Notes: generated by a model not told the origin, from the sequence alone. 11,737 bases of DNA from an uncultured Lachnospiraceae bacterium (GCA_902795985.1 CADBNG010000135.1:1-11737); one strand, 5' to 3'; shown: positions 1 through 7,544, counted from the first letter of the stretch. Numbers and translations are program-made.

Positions 1-35
1 CAAGGGGACGGTGGCGACAGAGAACCGTCCCCTTG
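1..35. repeat. REP/MITE-like perfect palindrome
   Basis: The arms CAAGGGGACGGT (1-12) and ACCGTCCCCTTG (24-35) are exact reverse complements around an 11-base loop. G-rich GGGGACGG palindromes of this kind are often dispersed in clostridial genomes and can be linked to REP-associated (Y1-type) transposases; that link is from general knowledge, and no transposase is visible here. The element touches the window edge, so it may be part of a longer repeat. It could also act as a terminator-like hairpin for an upstream gene, although no T-tract follows. Confidence 0.6.
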
Positions 36-128
36 TCGCCATTATGACCCTGTGCCGAACCAGGTGTTTAAAAGGTGTTTCAAAAAAACGCGGACGCTCG
101 AATTCTGTTATTCCGGTTTTCAAGCCGG

Positions 129-193
129 CAGGTACAGGGCAAACACCTGTGCCTGAGCAGCCTGGCTGCAAGGCTGGTAATGTTCTTTTTTTT
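129..193 (+). terminator. Tandem hairpins followed by a T-tract, possible terminator of an upstream gene
   Basis: Two hairpins stand side by side. CAGGTACAGG (129-138) pairs with CCTGTGCCTG (146-155), giving ten pairs with one G-U and a 7-base loop. CAGCCT (158-163) pairs with AGGCTG (171-176) around a 7-base loop. A run of eight T (186-193) follows after a gap of about nine bases, which is longer than in a textbook intrinsic terminator. The stretch lies upstream of the promoter at 233-261, so it may end transcription entering from the left. It may also belong to the same repeat element as the palindrome at 1-35. No credible gene lies between 36 and 232. Confidence 0.35.
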
Positions 194-232
194 CAGAAAC
201 AACTGTCTTCTTGTGTTAGTCTGCGATTACTG

Positions 233-261
233 TTGACAATTCCCCATGCGTAATGTATATT
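233..261 (+). promoter_or_regulatory. Sigma-A-type promoter for the riboswitch-ABC operon
   Basis: A perfect -35 box TTGACA (233-238) is separated by 17 bases from a -10 box TATATT (256-261). This places transcription start near 268, just before the riboswitch. A second -10-like TATAAT (265-270) is present, but its spacing from the -35 box is 26 bases, so the first assignment is preferred. Confidence 0.7.
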
Positions 262-280
262 CGTTATAATTTAAAATCTT

Positions 281-506
281 CACGGCGTGACTATCGGTCA
301 CTTAATAGGGAATGCAGTGAAAATCTGCAGCAGCCCCCGCTACTGTAAGGATGAAGACCAATCCCGGCGATTTGAATCATTCGTCGAAAGTACTCTGATG
401 CATCGGTTCCTTATACGAACCAAAGCAAAACAGACCTGAAATCACTGATCATCAGATTGGGAAGATGGAGAGGAAACGGCATCCAAGTCAGGAGACCTGC
501 CCTGAA
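281..506 (+). promoter_or_regulatory. Cobalamin (B12) riboswitch
   Basis: The conserved core elements appear in order: TTAATAGGGAAT (302-313); a P5-like stem GCAG/CTGC enclosing TGAAAAT (314-328); CCCCGCTACTGTAA ending near 348; a GGGAAG segment near 459-464; and the 3' B12 box AAGTCAGGAGACCTGCC (485-501). The order, spacing and total length of about 220 bases fit the canonical adenosylcobalamin-type aptamer. It sits between a strong promoter and a four-gene ABC importer, with an intrinsic terminator (595-617) in between. This suggests transcriptional repression of the importer when cobalamin is plentiful. The outer boundaries are approximate. Confidence 0.93.
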
Positions 507-594
507 GATATATCTGTAGGTTTTTACGGTGGGTGAAAACGAAGAATCAGAGGGAAGATTTTCTGTTTCCCTTGTTTTCTTTTTACGTTCTTAT

Positions 595-617
595 CTGCCG
601 TCAGGCAGTTTTTTTTT
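595..617 (+). terminator. Intrinsic terminator of the riboswitch leader
   Basis: CTGCC (595-599) and GGCAG (604-608) form a 5-bp stem with a GTCA loop, followed directly by nine T (609-617). The segment TCAGGCAG (601-608) can also pair, with one bulge, with CTGCCCTGA (497-505) at the end of the B12 box. A switch between terminator and antiterminator is therefore plausible. A second hairpin, AGGGAA/TTCCCT (551-556 with 567-572) followed by a T-rich stretch, precedes it and may also take part. The pairings are visible; the switching is inferred. Confidence 0.65.
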
Positions 618-653
618 GCGAATAAAGCGAAACCGGCAAAAGGACAGATATTA

Positions 654-1589
654 ATGATTCGTTACATTCTCATTCGTCTTCTGCACACGATCCCAGTGAT
701 GTTCGGCGTAACATTTCTGACGTTTTTGCTTCTTTCTTTTGCGCCTTCCGATCCTGTAACCATGAAATACATTAATATGGGCGTTTCAGGAGACGCGCAG
801 GTTATGGAAGCGGAAAGGGAAGCGCTCGGCTTAAATGATCCGATTCTGGTCCGTTACGGACGATGGCTGAAAAACGCGCTGCAGGGTGATTTTGGGGAAT
901 CGGTTTCTCACAATCACTCGGTTCGCGAAGAAATGCTCAAACGGCTTCCGCGAACGATTCTGCTCGCAGTATGGTCTTTGATCCTGACGGTCGTTTTCGC
1001 GATCCCTTTAGGCATTCTTTCCGCTGTCTATAAGAACAGGGCTGCGGATTATATTATTCGGTTTCTGTCTTTTATCGGAGTATCCATGCCGAGTTTCTGG
1101 CTGGGAATGCTGCTGATTTATTTCTTTTCGATCCGCCTTGGCCTTCTTCCCTCCATCAGCGGAAACAATGCAATCGGACTGATCATGCCCGCCGTTACCT
1201 TGTCCGTCTGGATGACGGCTACTTATATCCGGCGTCTTCGCGCGAACATTCTGGAAGAGATTAATAAGGAATATGTGATTGGACTGCTCTCCAAAGGGAT
1301 TCCGCAGTGGAAAGTGAATCTGAAGCATGTTCTGCCAAACGCGCTTCTGTCTGTCATCACGATGTTCGGTATGTCCGTTGGCAGCATTCTGGGCGGCGCA
1401 ACGATTGTGGAAACGGTTTTCAGCTATCAGGGAGTGGGAAAGATGGCAGCAGATGCCGTCACCGCGCGTGACTACAACCTGATGCAGGCCTATGTTGTCT
1501 GGATGGCGCTGATTTTTGTGCTTGTCAACCTGATCGTCGATATTCTGTACCGGTTTCTGGATCCCAGAATCCGGTTGGGAGAAAACTGA
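654..1589 (+). CDS. ABC importer permease, DppB/NikB type
   Basis: This 311-residue protein is an inner-membrane subunit of a peptide/nickel-class ABC importer. It opens with the typical sequence MIRYILIRLLHTIPVMFGV, whose first membrane helix spans about residues 9-29. An extracytoplasmic segment follows, then the BPD_transp_1 region with several hydrophobic helices. A cytoplasmic EAA-type loop at about residues 200-230 (EEINKEYV...GIPQWK) should contact the ATPase. Its length is normal for the family. The start is supported by AAAAGGA nine bases upstream. It is the first gene after the cobalamin riboswitch and terminator, and the DppC-like partner begins two bases after its stop codon. The family cannot by itself decide between peptides, metal complexes, heme or sugars as substrate. 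Confidence 0.93.
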   Translation: MIRYILIRLLHTIPVMFGVTFLTFLLLSFAPSDPVTMKYINMGVSGDAQVMEAEREALGLNDPILVRYGRWLKNALQGDFGESVSHNHSVREEMLKRLPRTILLAVWSLILTVVFAIPLGILSAVYKNRAADYIIRFLSFIGVSMPSFWLGMLLIYFFSIRLGLLPSISGNNAIGLIMPAVTLSVWMTATYIRRLRANILEEINKEYVIGLLSKGIPQWKVNLKHVLPNALLSVITMFGMSVGSILGGATIVETVFSYQGVGKMAADAVTARDYNLMQAYVVWMALIFVLVNLIVDILYRFLDPRIRLGEN

Positions 1590-1591
1590 GT

Positions 1592-2503
1592 ATGCACTAT
1601 ATCAAAATTGCTCTGCATGATAAAAAATTCATGATCATTTTCTCTGTGACGATCCTGTTTGTTCTGGTCACGGTCTTTGCAGGTGCCGTTGCGCCGCACG
1701 ATCCGATCGTTCAGGATTACAATGCGCTGCTACAGCCGCCAGGCAGGGAGTACCCGTTCGGGACGGATCAGGTCGGGCGCTGCCTTTTGTCCAGAATTCT
1801 GTACGGAGGGAAAAGCTCCCTTCTGATTGCGATCATTGTGACCCTTCTGATGGCGGTCATCGGTATGATCATCGGACTGATCTCGGGATACACAGGCGGT
1901 CTGGTGGACACCATCCTGATGCGTATCACGGATATGCTGCTGGCTTTTCCGCATATTGTTTTTGTTATTGCAGTTGTCAGTGTGCTTGGTACGGGAACAG
2001 GCAATCTGATCATCGCCATGACGCTGATCAGCTGGACAATGTACGCGCGGGTCACCCGCTCCATGGTTATCACGATCCGCAATGAAGATTATGTGGAGCA
2101 GGCCCGTCTGGGCGGAGCGGGGAAGCCGGCTATTATGTTCCGCTATATCATGCCGAATACAATCCCTTATCTGATCGTTCTCATCACGCAGGACATTGGA
2201 AGCAATCTTCTCACTTTGGCCAGCCTTTCACTTCTGGGACTCGGATCACAGCCGCCGACGCCGGAATGGGGCTATATGCTGAGTGAGGGAAAACGCTATA
2301 TGCAGACCGCGCCATGGATGATTCTGTTTCCGGGGATGGCGATCCTGATTTGTGTGATTATCTTCAATCTGATGGGCGACAGTCTTCGAGATATTCTGGA
2401 TCCCAGGGGAATCACCAGACGGGACGATTTTCCTTTCAGGAAACGTTATCATAAAAAATATGAAAGAGAGGCAAATGAGAAAAATGAAAAAGAAATGGCT
2501 TAG
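1592..2503 (+). CDS. ABC importer permease, DppC/OppC type
   Basis: This 303-residue partner permease has an N-terminal membrane helix (about residues 12-31). It then has the OppC_N-type stretch with the family signature around YPFGTDQVGRCLLSRILYGG (residues 50-69), followed by the BPD_transp_1 helices. An EAA-type loop includes NEDYVEQARLGGAGKPAIMF. After the usual family ending (RDILDPRGI) it carries an extra charged tail of about 30 residues, ending KNEKEMA. The last 29 bases of this gene overlap the start of the binding-protein gene in another frame, which suggests translational coupling. A GGGAG ribosome binding site lies at the end of the preceding gene. It should form the transmembrane channel as a heterodimer with the DppB-like protein. 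Confidence 0.93.
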   Translation: MHYIKIALHDKKFMIIFSVTILFVLVTVFAGAVAPHDPIVQDYNALLQPPGREYPFGTDQVGRCLLSRILYGGKSSLLIAIIVTLLMAVIGMIIGLISGYTGGLVDTILMRITDMLLAFPHIVFVIAVVSVLGTGTGNLIIAMTLISWTMYARVTRSMVITIRNEDYVEQARLGGAGKPAIMFRYIMPNTIPYLIVLITQDIGSNLLTLASLSLLGLGSQPPTPEWGYMLSEGKRYMQTAPWMILFPGMAILICVIIFNLMGDSLRDILDPRGITRRDDFPFRKRYHKKYEREANEKNEKEMA

Positions 2504-4199
2504 TATTGCTGTTGCGGCAGCTTTGTCGGCAACTGTGATCCTTGGAGGATGCGGCAGCAGCGGCTCCGCGGCAACTGCCGCGCCGGAGGCGCCAAAGGCT
2601 GAAAGCACAGCTGCGGCAGATACGCAGGAAAAAAGCGAAGCGGCAGCTGCTGCAGAATCCGCACAGCCTGCAGAAGCAGCGCCTGCGGAAACGGCAGCGC
2701 CTGAGAAACCGGAAGAAACGGCAGCACCCGCAGAGGCAGCACCGGCGGGTGAAGAAAAGCATCTGGATTTCGGAATCTACTGGTTTGGCGATGATCTTGA
2801 TCCGGGCAACGGCTGGAACGGCTGGACCCTGACCAGAGCAGCAGTCGGTGAGACCCTGATCACTGTTAATGAGAATCTGGAATTCGTCGGACAGATTGCC
2901 GATGAATGGGAAACCGATGAAGACAATGTAACCTGGAGATTCCATATCCGGGACGGCGTTACATTCCAGAACGGCAATGTATGTGATGCTGACGCGGTCG
3001 TCTCCTCCATTAAGCGCTCCATCGAGATCAATGAAAGAGGACAGACCAACCTGAAACTGAAAAGCGTGGAAGCGGATGGCGACTGGGTCGTATTCCAGAC
3101 GGAAGAACCCTATGGTGCTTTTCTGGCGAATCTGACTGAACCGCTGTTCGTCATCGTTGATACATCGGCGGATACCAGCACGTTCGGGGAAACCCCCATC
3201 TGCACCGGCGCCTACATGGTGACATCCTTTGAACCGGATGTTTCCTTTGAGGCAGTGGCTTATGACGGGTACTGGGGCGGAAAGCCCGGATTTGACAGCA
3301 TCAAATGTTATAATCTTCCGGATGACAACTCCCGCGCCATGGCACTGCAGTCCGGCGAACTGGATATGATGCAGCGTGTTGCGGCGACAGACCTTTCTGT
3401 TTTTGAAGGCAACGATGAATATGAGATCCAGATGGCTACCGGTACCCGTGTGCGTTTCCTGTTCATGAATGTCATGGCCGAGCCCTTTAACGACAGCAAT
3501 ATTCGTCATGCCTTTAATGCGGCAATCAACTATGATGCGATTGCAAACGTTGTCGGCGGCGGCGTCAGCGGAGTTGGAAGCCCCTTCCCGCCGAGCGCAA
3601 CTTTCTATGATGAGCTGAACCGTACGTCCTATGATCCCGCGGCAGCCGCTTCCTATCTGGAACAGGCAGGCTATAAAGATACTGACGGAGACGGATATGT
3701 GGACAAGGATGGGGAAAAACTCACAATCAGTATTCTGATGGATTCCAACGGCAGCTCCGGTGATGATGCCACACTGGCAGAGCTGGTGCAGTCCCAGGCA
3801 AAAGAATGCGGCATCGAAGTCACACTCACCATGAGCGAGAATGTTTCCGATACACGAAATGACGGCAACTTCCAGCTGGTATTTGCCAACTGGCAGACGC
3901 TTTCAACCGGTGATCCGCAGTGGTTCCTGGATCAGGTGTTCAAAACGGATGCAACGGATAACTATGGCGGTTACAGCAATGAAGAGATCGATTCTCTGAT
4001 TGACGAGCTTTCCGTCACCTTTGATGTAAACGAGAGAATGGAACTTGCCAAAAAGGCCAGCCAGCTCATTATTGATGAAGGATTCGGCTGCTACCTGGTC
4101 GACGTTACGAACATCAATGTCTGCCACAACAATGTGAAGAACATGTCGACCTTCCCCATCGACTATTATTTCCTGACTCCGCAGACCACGATGGAATAA
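2475..4199 (+). CDS. Lipoprotein substrate-binding protein, SBP_bac_5 (DppA/OppA/NikA) family
   Basis: This 574-residue protein captures the substrate outside the cell for the ABC importer. A basic start (MRKMKKKW) and hydrophobic core lead to a lipobox LGGC with the lipidated Cys at about residue 26. Residues 27-95 form an Ala/Glu/Pro-rich linker of very low complexity. The SBP_bac_5 fold begins near residue 96 and includes the typical WRFHIRDGVTFQNGN segment. A DTDGDGYVD loop (about residues 402-410) resembles a calcium-binding loop; such loops recur in this family. The ATG at 2475 is chosen over 2460 because GAGAGG ends three bases before it; ATG 2484 is a further alternative. It overlaps the DppC-like gene by 29 bases. 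Its third position in the operon is unusual, since binding proteins are commonly first. Substrate is unknown; the riboswitch suggests a cobalt or corrinoid link, which is inference. Confidence 0.93.
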   Translation: MRKMKKKWLSIAVAAALSATVILGGCGSSGSAATAAPEAPKAESTAAADTQEKSEAAAAAESAQPAEAAPAETAAPEKPEETAAPAEAAPAGEEKHLDFGIYWFGDDLDPGNGWNGWTLTRAAVGETLITVNENLEFVGQIADEWETDEDNVTWRFHIRDGVTFQNGNVCDADAVVSSIKRSIEINERGQTNLKLKSVEADGDWVVFQTEEPYGAFLANLTEPLFVIVDTSADTSTFGETPICTGAYMVTSFEPDVSFEAVAYDGYWGGKPGFDSIKCYNLPDDNSRAMALQSGELDMMQRVAATDLSVFEGNDEYEIQMATGTRVRFLFMNVMAEPFNDSNIRHAFNAAINYDAIANVVGGGVSGVGSPFPPSATFYDELNRTSYDPAAAASYLEQAGYKDTDGDGYVDKDGEKLTISILMDSNGSSGDDATLAELVQSQAKECGIEVTLTMSENVSDTRNDGNFQLVFANWQTLSTGDPQWFLDQVFKTDATDNYGGYSNEEIDSLIDELSVTFDVNERMELAKKASQLIIDEGFGCYLVDVTNINVCHNNVKNMSTFPIDYYFLTPQTTME

Positions 4200-4234
4200 G
4201 GCGGGATCCGGGTATCTGGCACAACAAAACAAAA

Positions 4235-4259
4235 GGGGCCGGCCTTTCCGGCCGGCTCC
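4235..4259 (+). other. GC-rich intercistronic hairpin
   Basis: GGGGCCGGCC (4235-4244) pairs with GGCCGGCTCC (4250-4259), one G-U included, around TTTCC. No T-tract follows, so it is not a standard terminator. Hairpins after binding-protein genes often protect the upstream mRNA, so that the binding protein is made in excess over the ATPase. This function is inferred here. Confidence 0.6.
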
Positions 4260-4278
4260 GTGAAAAAGGATCATGGCA

Positions 4279-6054
4279 ATGAGTCTTCTGGAAGTGAACA
4301 ATCTTACAATCCGATACGGCTATAAGGAAGCAGCAGTGAAAAACGTGAGCTTTTCTCTGGAATCCGGGAAGATCCTTTCCCTGGTCGGTGAGAGCGGCAG
4401 CGGGAAAACCACGGTCATCCGTGGAATATTAGGTCTGCTTTCCGGTACCGGGCAGATTACGGAAGGCAGGATCCTTTTCGATGGAAAAGACCTTCGCAGC
4501 CTGCGGAAGAAACCGATGCAGCTGCTGCGCGGAAAAGAAATCGCCATGATTTTCCAGGATGCGGGACTGGCAATGAATCCGATCTTCACGATTGGAAAGC
4601 AGTTTGTGGAATACATTCTGACACATCAGGATCTGACAAAAACTGTTGCTGTGGAACTTGCCTGCGAATGGCTGCGCCGCATGAACCTGGACGACCCGAA
4701 AAGAGTCATGGAATCCTATCCTTTCGAACTTTCGGGCGGCATGAAACAGCGCGTGGCGATTGCCATGGCCATGGCCCAGAACCCCAAACTCCTTCTGGCA
4801 GATGAACCGACAAGCGCTTTGGACGTCACCGTCCAGGCACAGGTCGTGCGTGAATTGCAGAAACTGACGGAAGATTACAATACCTCTATCATTCTTGTTA
4901 CCCATAATATGGGCGTGGCGTCCTACCTTTCCGATGACATCGCTGTGATGAAGATGGGAGAGATCGTTGAATACGGCACGCGGGACCAGGTCATTTTCCA
5001 TCCGGAGAACGAATATACAAAGATGCTTCTTGCTGCAGTGCCGAAACTGGTAACAGAAGAAGAGCTGCTTCGAAAGGAAATCCCGCAGGAGGAAGAACTG
5101 CTGTCCGTAAAGGGTGTGGTAAAGGAATTTTCTGCCCGTCAGAAAAAGCATCAGGGTGTTGTCGCGGTGGATGATGTTGATTTCTGCCTGTACAAAGGAG
5201 AGTGCCTGGGGATCGTCGGGGAGAGCGGGTGCGGAAAAAGCACTCTTGCCCGGATGATCATCGGCAGTTACCCGCCCACAGACGGAGAGATTGCGATTCG
5301 GGGAAGGCTGCTGGCGCAGATGAACAGAAAGGAGCAGCGGCAGTTCTGCCGCCATGTTCAGATGGTGTTTCAGAACCCGATCTCATCCTTCAGCCCGAGA
5401 ATGACGATCGGCGAATACCTGTATGAACCGCTGCGCAATTATGAAAGGATGTCCAGAGCGGATGCCGGAAAACGAATCGAAAAAATCTTAAACGCAGTCG
5501 GCCTTTCTACGGATTTCCTGGAGCGTTTTCCCCACGAACTCTCCGGCGGCCAGCTGCAGCGTGTGGTAATTGCCCGTGCTGCCCTGCTGGAACCGGACCT
5601 GATCGTCTGCGATGAGGCAACGAGCGCTTTGGACGTCTCCATTCAGAACCAGGTGGCGGATATGCTGGTAAATCTGCAGGAGCCGGGGCACTTATCCTAT
5701 ATTTTTATTGGCCATGACCTGGCCCTGGTACGACAGGTCAGCCATCGGATCATCATTATGTACCGCGGTGAGATTGCGGAGGTTTTAAACAGTAAAAAGC
5801 TCACAGAGGATGCCGCGCATCCCTATACAAAAGTCCTTCTGGAAGCGGTTTTTGAGGTCTATGAAGACCGGGAAACCAGAAGAAGGATACTGGAAAAGAA
5901 TGCAAACGAATCCCGTGAAGCGGTAACGGGCTGTAAGTTTTCGCCGCGGTGCCGGTATGCAACACCATATTGCAGGGAGAACAGGCCGGATCTGCGCCGG
6001 GTTGGAGAAGATCATTTTGCGGCCTGTCACAGGCTGGAAGCCGTTATGGAATGA
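4279..6054 (+). CDS. Fused double ABC ATPase, DppD-DppF/GsiA type
   Basis: One polypeptide of 591 residues contains both ATPases of the importer. Cassette 1 has Walker A GESGSGKT (37-44), signature LSGGMKQR (151-158) and Walker B ending DE (175-176). Cassette 2 has Walker A GESGCGKS (314-321), signature LSGGQLQR (421-428) and Walker B ending DE (445-446). The C-terminus is an oligopeptide-transporter (oligo_HPY-type) tail with cysteines at about 552, 558, 565 and 583. Such tails can bind an iron-sulfur cluster in some homologs; this is not shown here. In most Opp/Dpp systems the two ATPases are separate genes, but fused forms such as GsiA are known. An in-frame ATG at 4273 exists. I prefer 4279 because AAGGA (4266-4270) lies only two bases from 4273 but eight from 4279. 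Confidence 0.93.
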   Translation: MSLLEVNNLTIRYGYKEAAVKNVSFSLESGKILSLVGESGSGKTTVIRGILGLLSGTGQITEGRILFDGKDLRSLRKKPMQLLRGKEIAMIFQDAGLAMNPIFTIGKQFVEYILTHQDLTKTVAVELACEWLRRMNLDDPKRVMESYPFELSGGMKQRVAIAMAMAQNPKLLLADEPTSALDVTVQAQVVRELQKLTEDYNTSIILVTHNMGVASYLSDDIAVMKMGEIVEYGTRDQVIFHPENEYTKMLLAAVPKLVTEEELLRKEIPQEEELLSVKGVVKEFSARQKKHQGVVAVDDVDFCLYKGECLGIVGESGCGKSTLARMIIGSYPPTDGEIAIRGRLLAQMNRKEQRQFCRHVQMVFQNPISSFSPRMTIGEYLYEPLRNYERMSRADAGKRIEKILNAVGLSTDFLERFPHELSGGQLQRVVIARAALLEPDLIVCDEATSALDVSIQNQVADMLVNLQEPGHLSYIFIGHDLALVRQVSHRIIIMYRGEIAEVLNSKKLTEDAAHPYTKVLLEAVFEVYEDRETRRRILEKNANESREAVTGCKFSPRCRYATPYCRENRPDLRRVGEDHFAACHRLEAVME

Positions 6055-6102
6055 ACAGGAAAGAATAGGGGAATTCTTCTGTGAGAACGTACCGGGCGCC
6101 TT

Positions 6103-6116
6103 TACGCTTCGGCGTA
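6103..6116. other. UUCG-loop hairpin between the ATPase and TetR genes
   Basis: TACGC-TTCG-GCGTA is a 5-bp stem closed by a C(UUCG)G loop, which is very stable in RNA read from the plus strand. It lies between the convergent ends of the ATPase gene (6054) and the tetR-type gene (6171). Neither side has a T-tract, so it is at best a weak terminator or an mRNA-end stabiliser. No other terminator was seen in this gap. Confidence 0.3.
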
Positions 6117-6170
6117 TCCTGAAAAAAGTGAAAGCGGGCATTCCCAATGCGGAGAAAACGCGGAGGGAGA

Positions 6171-6713
6171 TTATCCGATCAATCTTAAGTAATAATCCGC
6201 CAGTTCTTCCGGCGGCATTTTCATTTTCTGAGCGATCCACCATTTCACGGTTTCGGCAAAACTGCCTACCAGGTGGTTCATGGCCAGGTCTTCCGGCACA
6301 TCGGGTTTTAAAAGCTCAGGATATTCCCTGAACATGACAGCCAGATATTCTTTAAAAAACTTTATAAACAGTTCGCCGCTCTCCCCGGATAATATTCCGA
6401 CCAGATTTCCTTTGTTATCCTGCAGGTGATAAAGCAGATGGGTTACTTTCTCATGGATGCCATGATCGGAGGAAGAGAAATCATGGGAAGTTTCCGACTG
6501 GAGATCGTGTGAAAACACATGATCGAAAATGTCAGTGCACATTTCTTTCAGCAAAGCGTCCTTTGTATCAAAATGCGAGTAGAAAGTGCTTCTTCCGATA
6601 TTTGCTTCGTCCAGGATCTCCTGCACGGTAATATTATTATAATGCTTGGCCTCTAAAAGCCGGTTAAATGCCTGAAAGATCGCAATTCTGGTTTTTTGCT
6701 GTCGTCGGTCCAT
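6171..6713 (-). CDS. TetR/AcrR family transcriptional regulator
   Basis: This 180-residue DNA-binding protein has a TetR_N domain at residues 5-55. Its helix-turn-helix covers about 28-47 (ITVQEILDEANIGRSTFYSHF), followed by DTKDALL, the usual start of helix 4. The remaining residues form a helical ligand-binding/dimerisation domain of a type common in small clostridial TetR proteins; the ligand is unknown. The open frame extends upstream to a TTG at 6728. The ATG at 6713 is preferred because GGAGG lies four bases before it. It is divergent from the broken EamA transporter and convergent with the ABC operon. Regulators of this type often control a neighbouring exporter, so the decayed EamA gene may have been its original target (inference). 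An imperfect operator candidate at 6757-6770 is discussed among the rejected items. Confidence 0.9.
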   Translation of the reverse strand: MDRRQQKTRIAIFQAFNRLLEAKHYNNITVQEILDEANIGRSTFYSHFDTKDALLKEMCTDIFDHVFSHDLQSETSHDFSSSDHGIHEKVTHLLYHLQDNKGNLVGILSGESGELFIKFFKEYLAVMFREYPELLKPDVPEDLAMNHLVGSFAETVKWWIAQKMKMPPEELADYYLRLIG

Positions 6714-6739
6714 GCTGCCTCCGGACAAAACGGGAAAAA

Positions 6740-7354
6740 AGTTCAGTAACGTACAATCAGATCATTCTGACTGCTGCTTTGTATGCCGTCAATGCCCCCT
6801 TTTCCAAAATACTGCTTCAGGATATACCGCCTGCGCTGATGGCCGGATCGCTTTTTGTCCTCCTTGCCTGTATCTGTTGGGGGATCGAGAACAACTGCAC
6901 CAGAAAGCTTTCCTCCAAGGATCCGATGCAGATCGTTCTGCTCAAGGGAATCTTTTCCGGACTCGGTTCTCTGATCATCGGATTTGTTATCGGTGAAGGA
7001 ATAACCGCCTTATGGATCGTTCCGGGTGTGCTCCTGCTCGGATTTACGGCTTACGGCTTAAGCATCTACCTGTACGTTTACGCGCAGAGGATTCTTGGCG
7101 CTGCAAGAACGAGCGCCTACTATGCGGTTGCGCCATTTATCGGCGCGGCTCTGTCCTTATGGATTTTGCATGAAATGCCGGGAAACACCTTTTTTGCGGC
7201 ATTGCTGCTGATGATTGCCGGGGCATGGCTTTCTTCTGTGGATAAACCGCCCGGATGGTTTTGCCCCAAGCGCCGGGAGCGGTCTGAAAAGAAGGAAAGA
7301 ACCGGAGTTCTGCCGGGAAATCCGGAAACTGCATATAAAGATAATAATCCATGA
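6740..7354 (+). pseudogene. EamA/DMT-family transporter, start lost and internally deleted
   Basis: The reading frame encodes a first membrane helix typical of drug/metabolite transporters (ILTAALYAVNAPFSKILLQ), then DIPPALMAG. It jumps directly, near 6845, to a segment (SLFVLLACICWGIENNCTRK) that in intact relatives starts the second EamA repeat. Four or more hydrophobic segments follow, ending near LLLMIAGAWLSSVDKP. Intact proteins are about 290-300 residues with ten helices; here about 100 residues of the first repeat are absent. No suitable start codon or ribosome binding site precedes the homologous part. The only upstream ATG (6668) lies inside the divergent tetR-type gene. The C-terminal tail after residue SVDKP is charged and not recognisable. 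I read it as a pseudogene; a translated short form cannot be fully excluded. The left boundary is approximate. Confidence 0.75.
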
Positions 7355-7500
7355 AATCACTGTGCCCGGAATCGCTCCGGGAGAACAGGGAACCGTGTGA
7401 GATTCCCGGACACAGCCGCCGCTGTAAGCTGCCGGTGAATGCTTCGATGCGCCTGAAGCCTCATAAAATCCTTTGGGGAGAGGTGGCATCCGCAGGAACA
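7355..7500 (+). promoter_or_regulatory. Cobalamin riboswitch-like leader, non-canonical 3' half
   Basis: The 5' half matches the B12 aptamer core. TGTGCC leads into a hairpin CCCGGA/TCCGGG (7365-7370 with 7376-7381). ACAGGGAACC (7386-7394) and GTGTGAGATTCC follow, and then CCGCCGCTGTAA (7416-7427), the most conserved segment of the class. After this the usual long arm is missing. There is a short GCTTC/GAAGC hairpin (7441-7459), and no clear AGTCAGGAGACCTGCC box; CCGCAGG at 7490-7496 is the only faint candidate. It may be a short variant class or a decaying copy. It lies upstream of a methyltransferase-GTPase pair. No convincing promoter was found for it; TATAAA at 7334-7339 lacks a good -35 box. 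Confidence 0.72.
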
Positions 7501-7506
7501 ATGTTG

Positions 7507-7512
7507 TATAAT
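7507..7512 (+). promoter_or_regulatory. Possible -10 box downstream of the second leader
   Basis: A perfect TATAAT lies about 110 bases before the methyltransferase start codon. The matching -35 region (TGGCAT at 7484-7489) is poor, so this is only a candidate internal promoter. If active, transcription from it would bypass the riboswitch-like leader. Confidence 0.25.
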
Positions 7513-7544
7513 GCAATAGAAAAATAAAAATCCATTGTGCAATA

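Noticed and set aside
11..253. 80-residue open frame at the left edge, plus strand
   Set aside because: It begins inside the perfect palindrome, crosses two hairpins and the -35 box, has no ribosome binding site and shows no recognisable protein pattern.
2436..3509. 357-residue open frame antisense to the binding-protein gene
   Set aside because: Its Cys/Arg/Phe-rich segment is the mirror of the Ala/Glu/Pro linker codons, and it lies opposite a clear SBP_bac_5 gene.
4429..5355. 308-residue open frame antisense to the double ATPase gene
   Set aside because: It is a codon-bias shadow of a gene with two complete sets of ABC motifs, with no recognisable domain.
6668..6751. ATG at 6668 as the real start of the EamA gene
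   Set aside because: The resulting first 28 residues lie opposite the coding start of the tetR-type gene and do not resemble a DMT N-terminus.
6757..6770. Inverted repeat TCAGA-TCAT-TCTGA upstream of the tetR-type gene as an operator
   Set aside because: The arms are only 5 bp and the site coincides with conserved EamA coding sequence, so chance is as likely as an operator.
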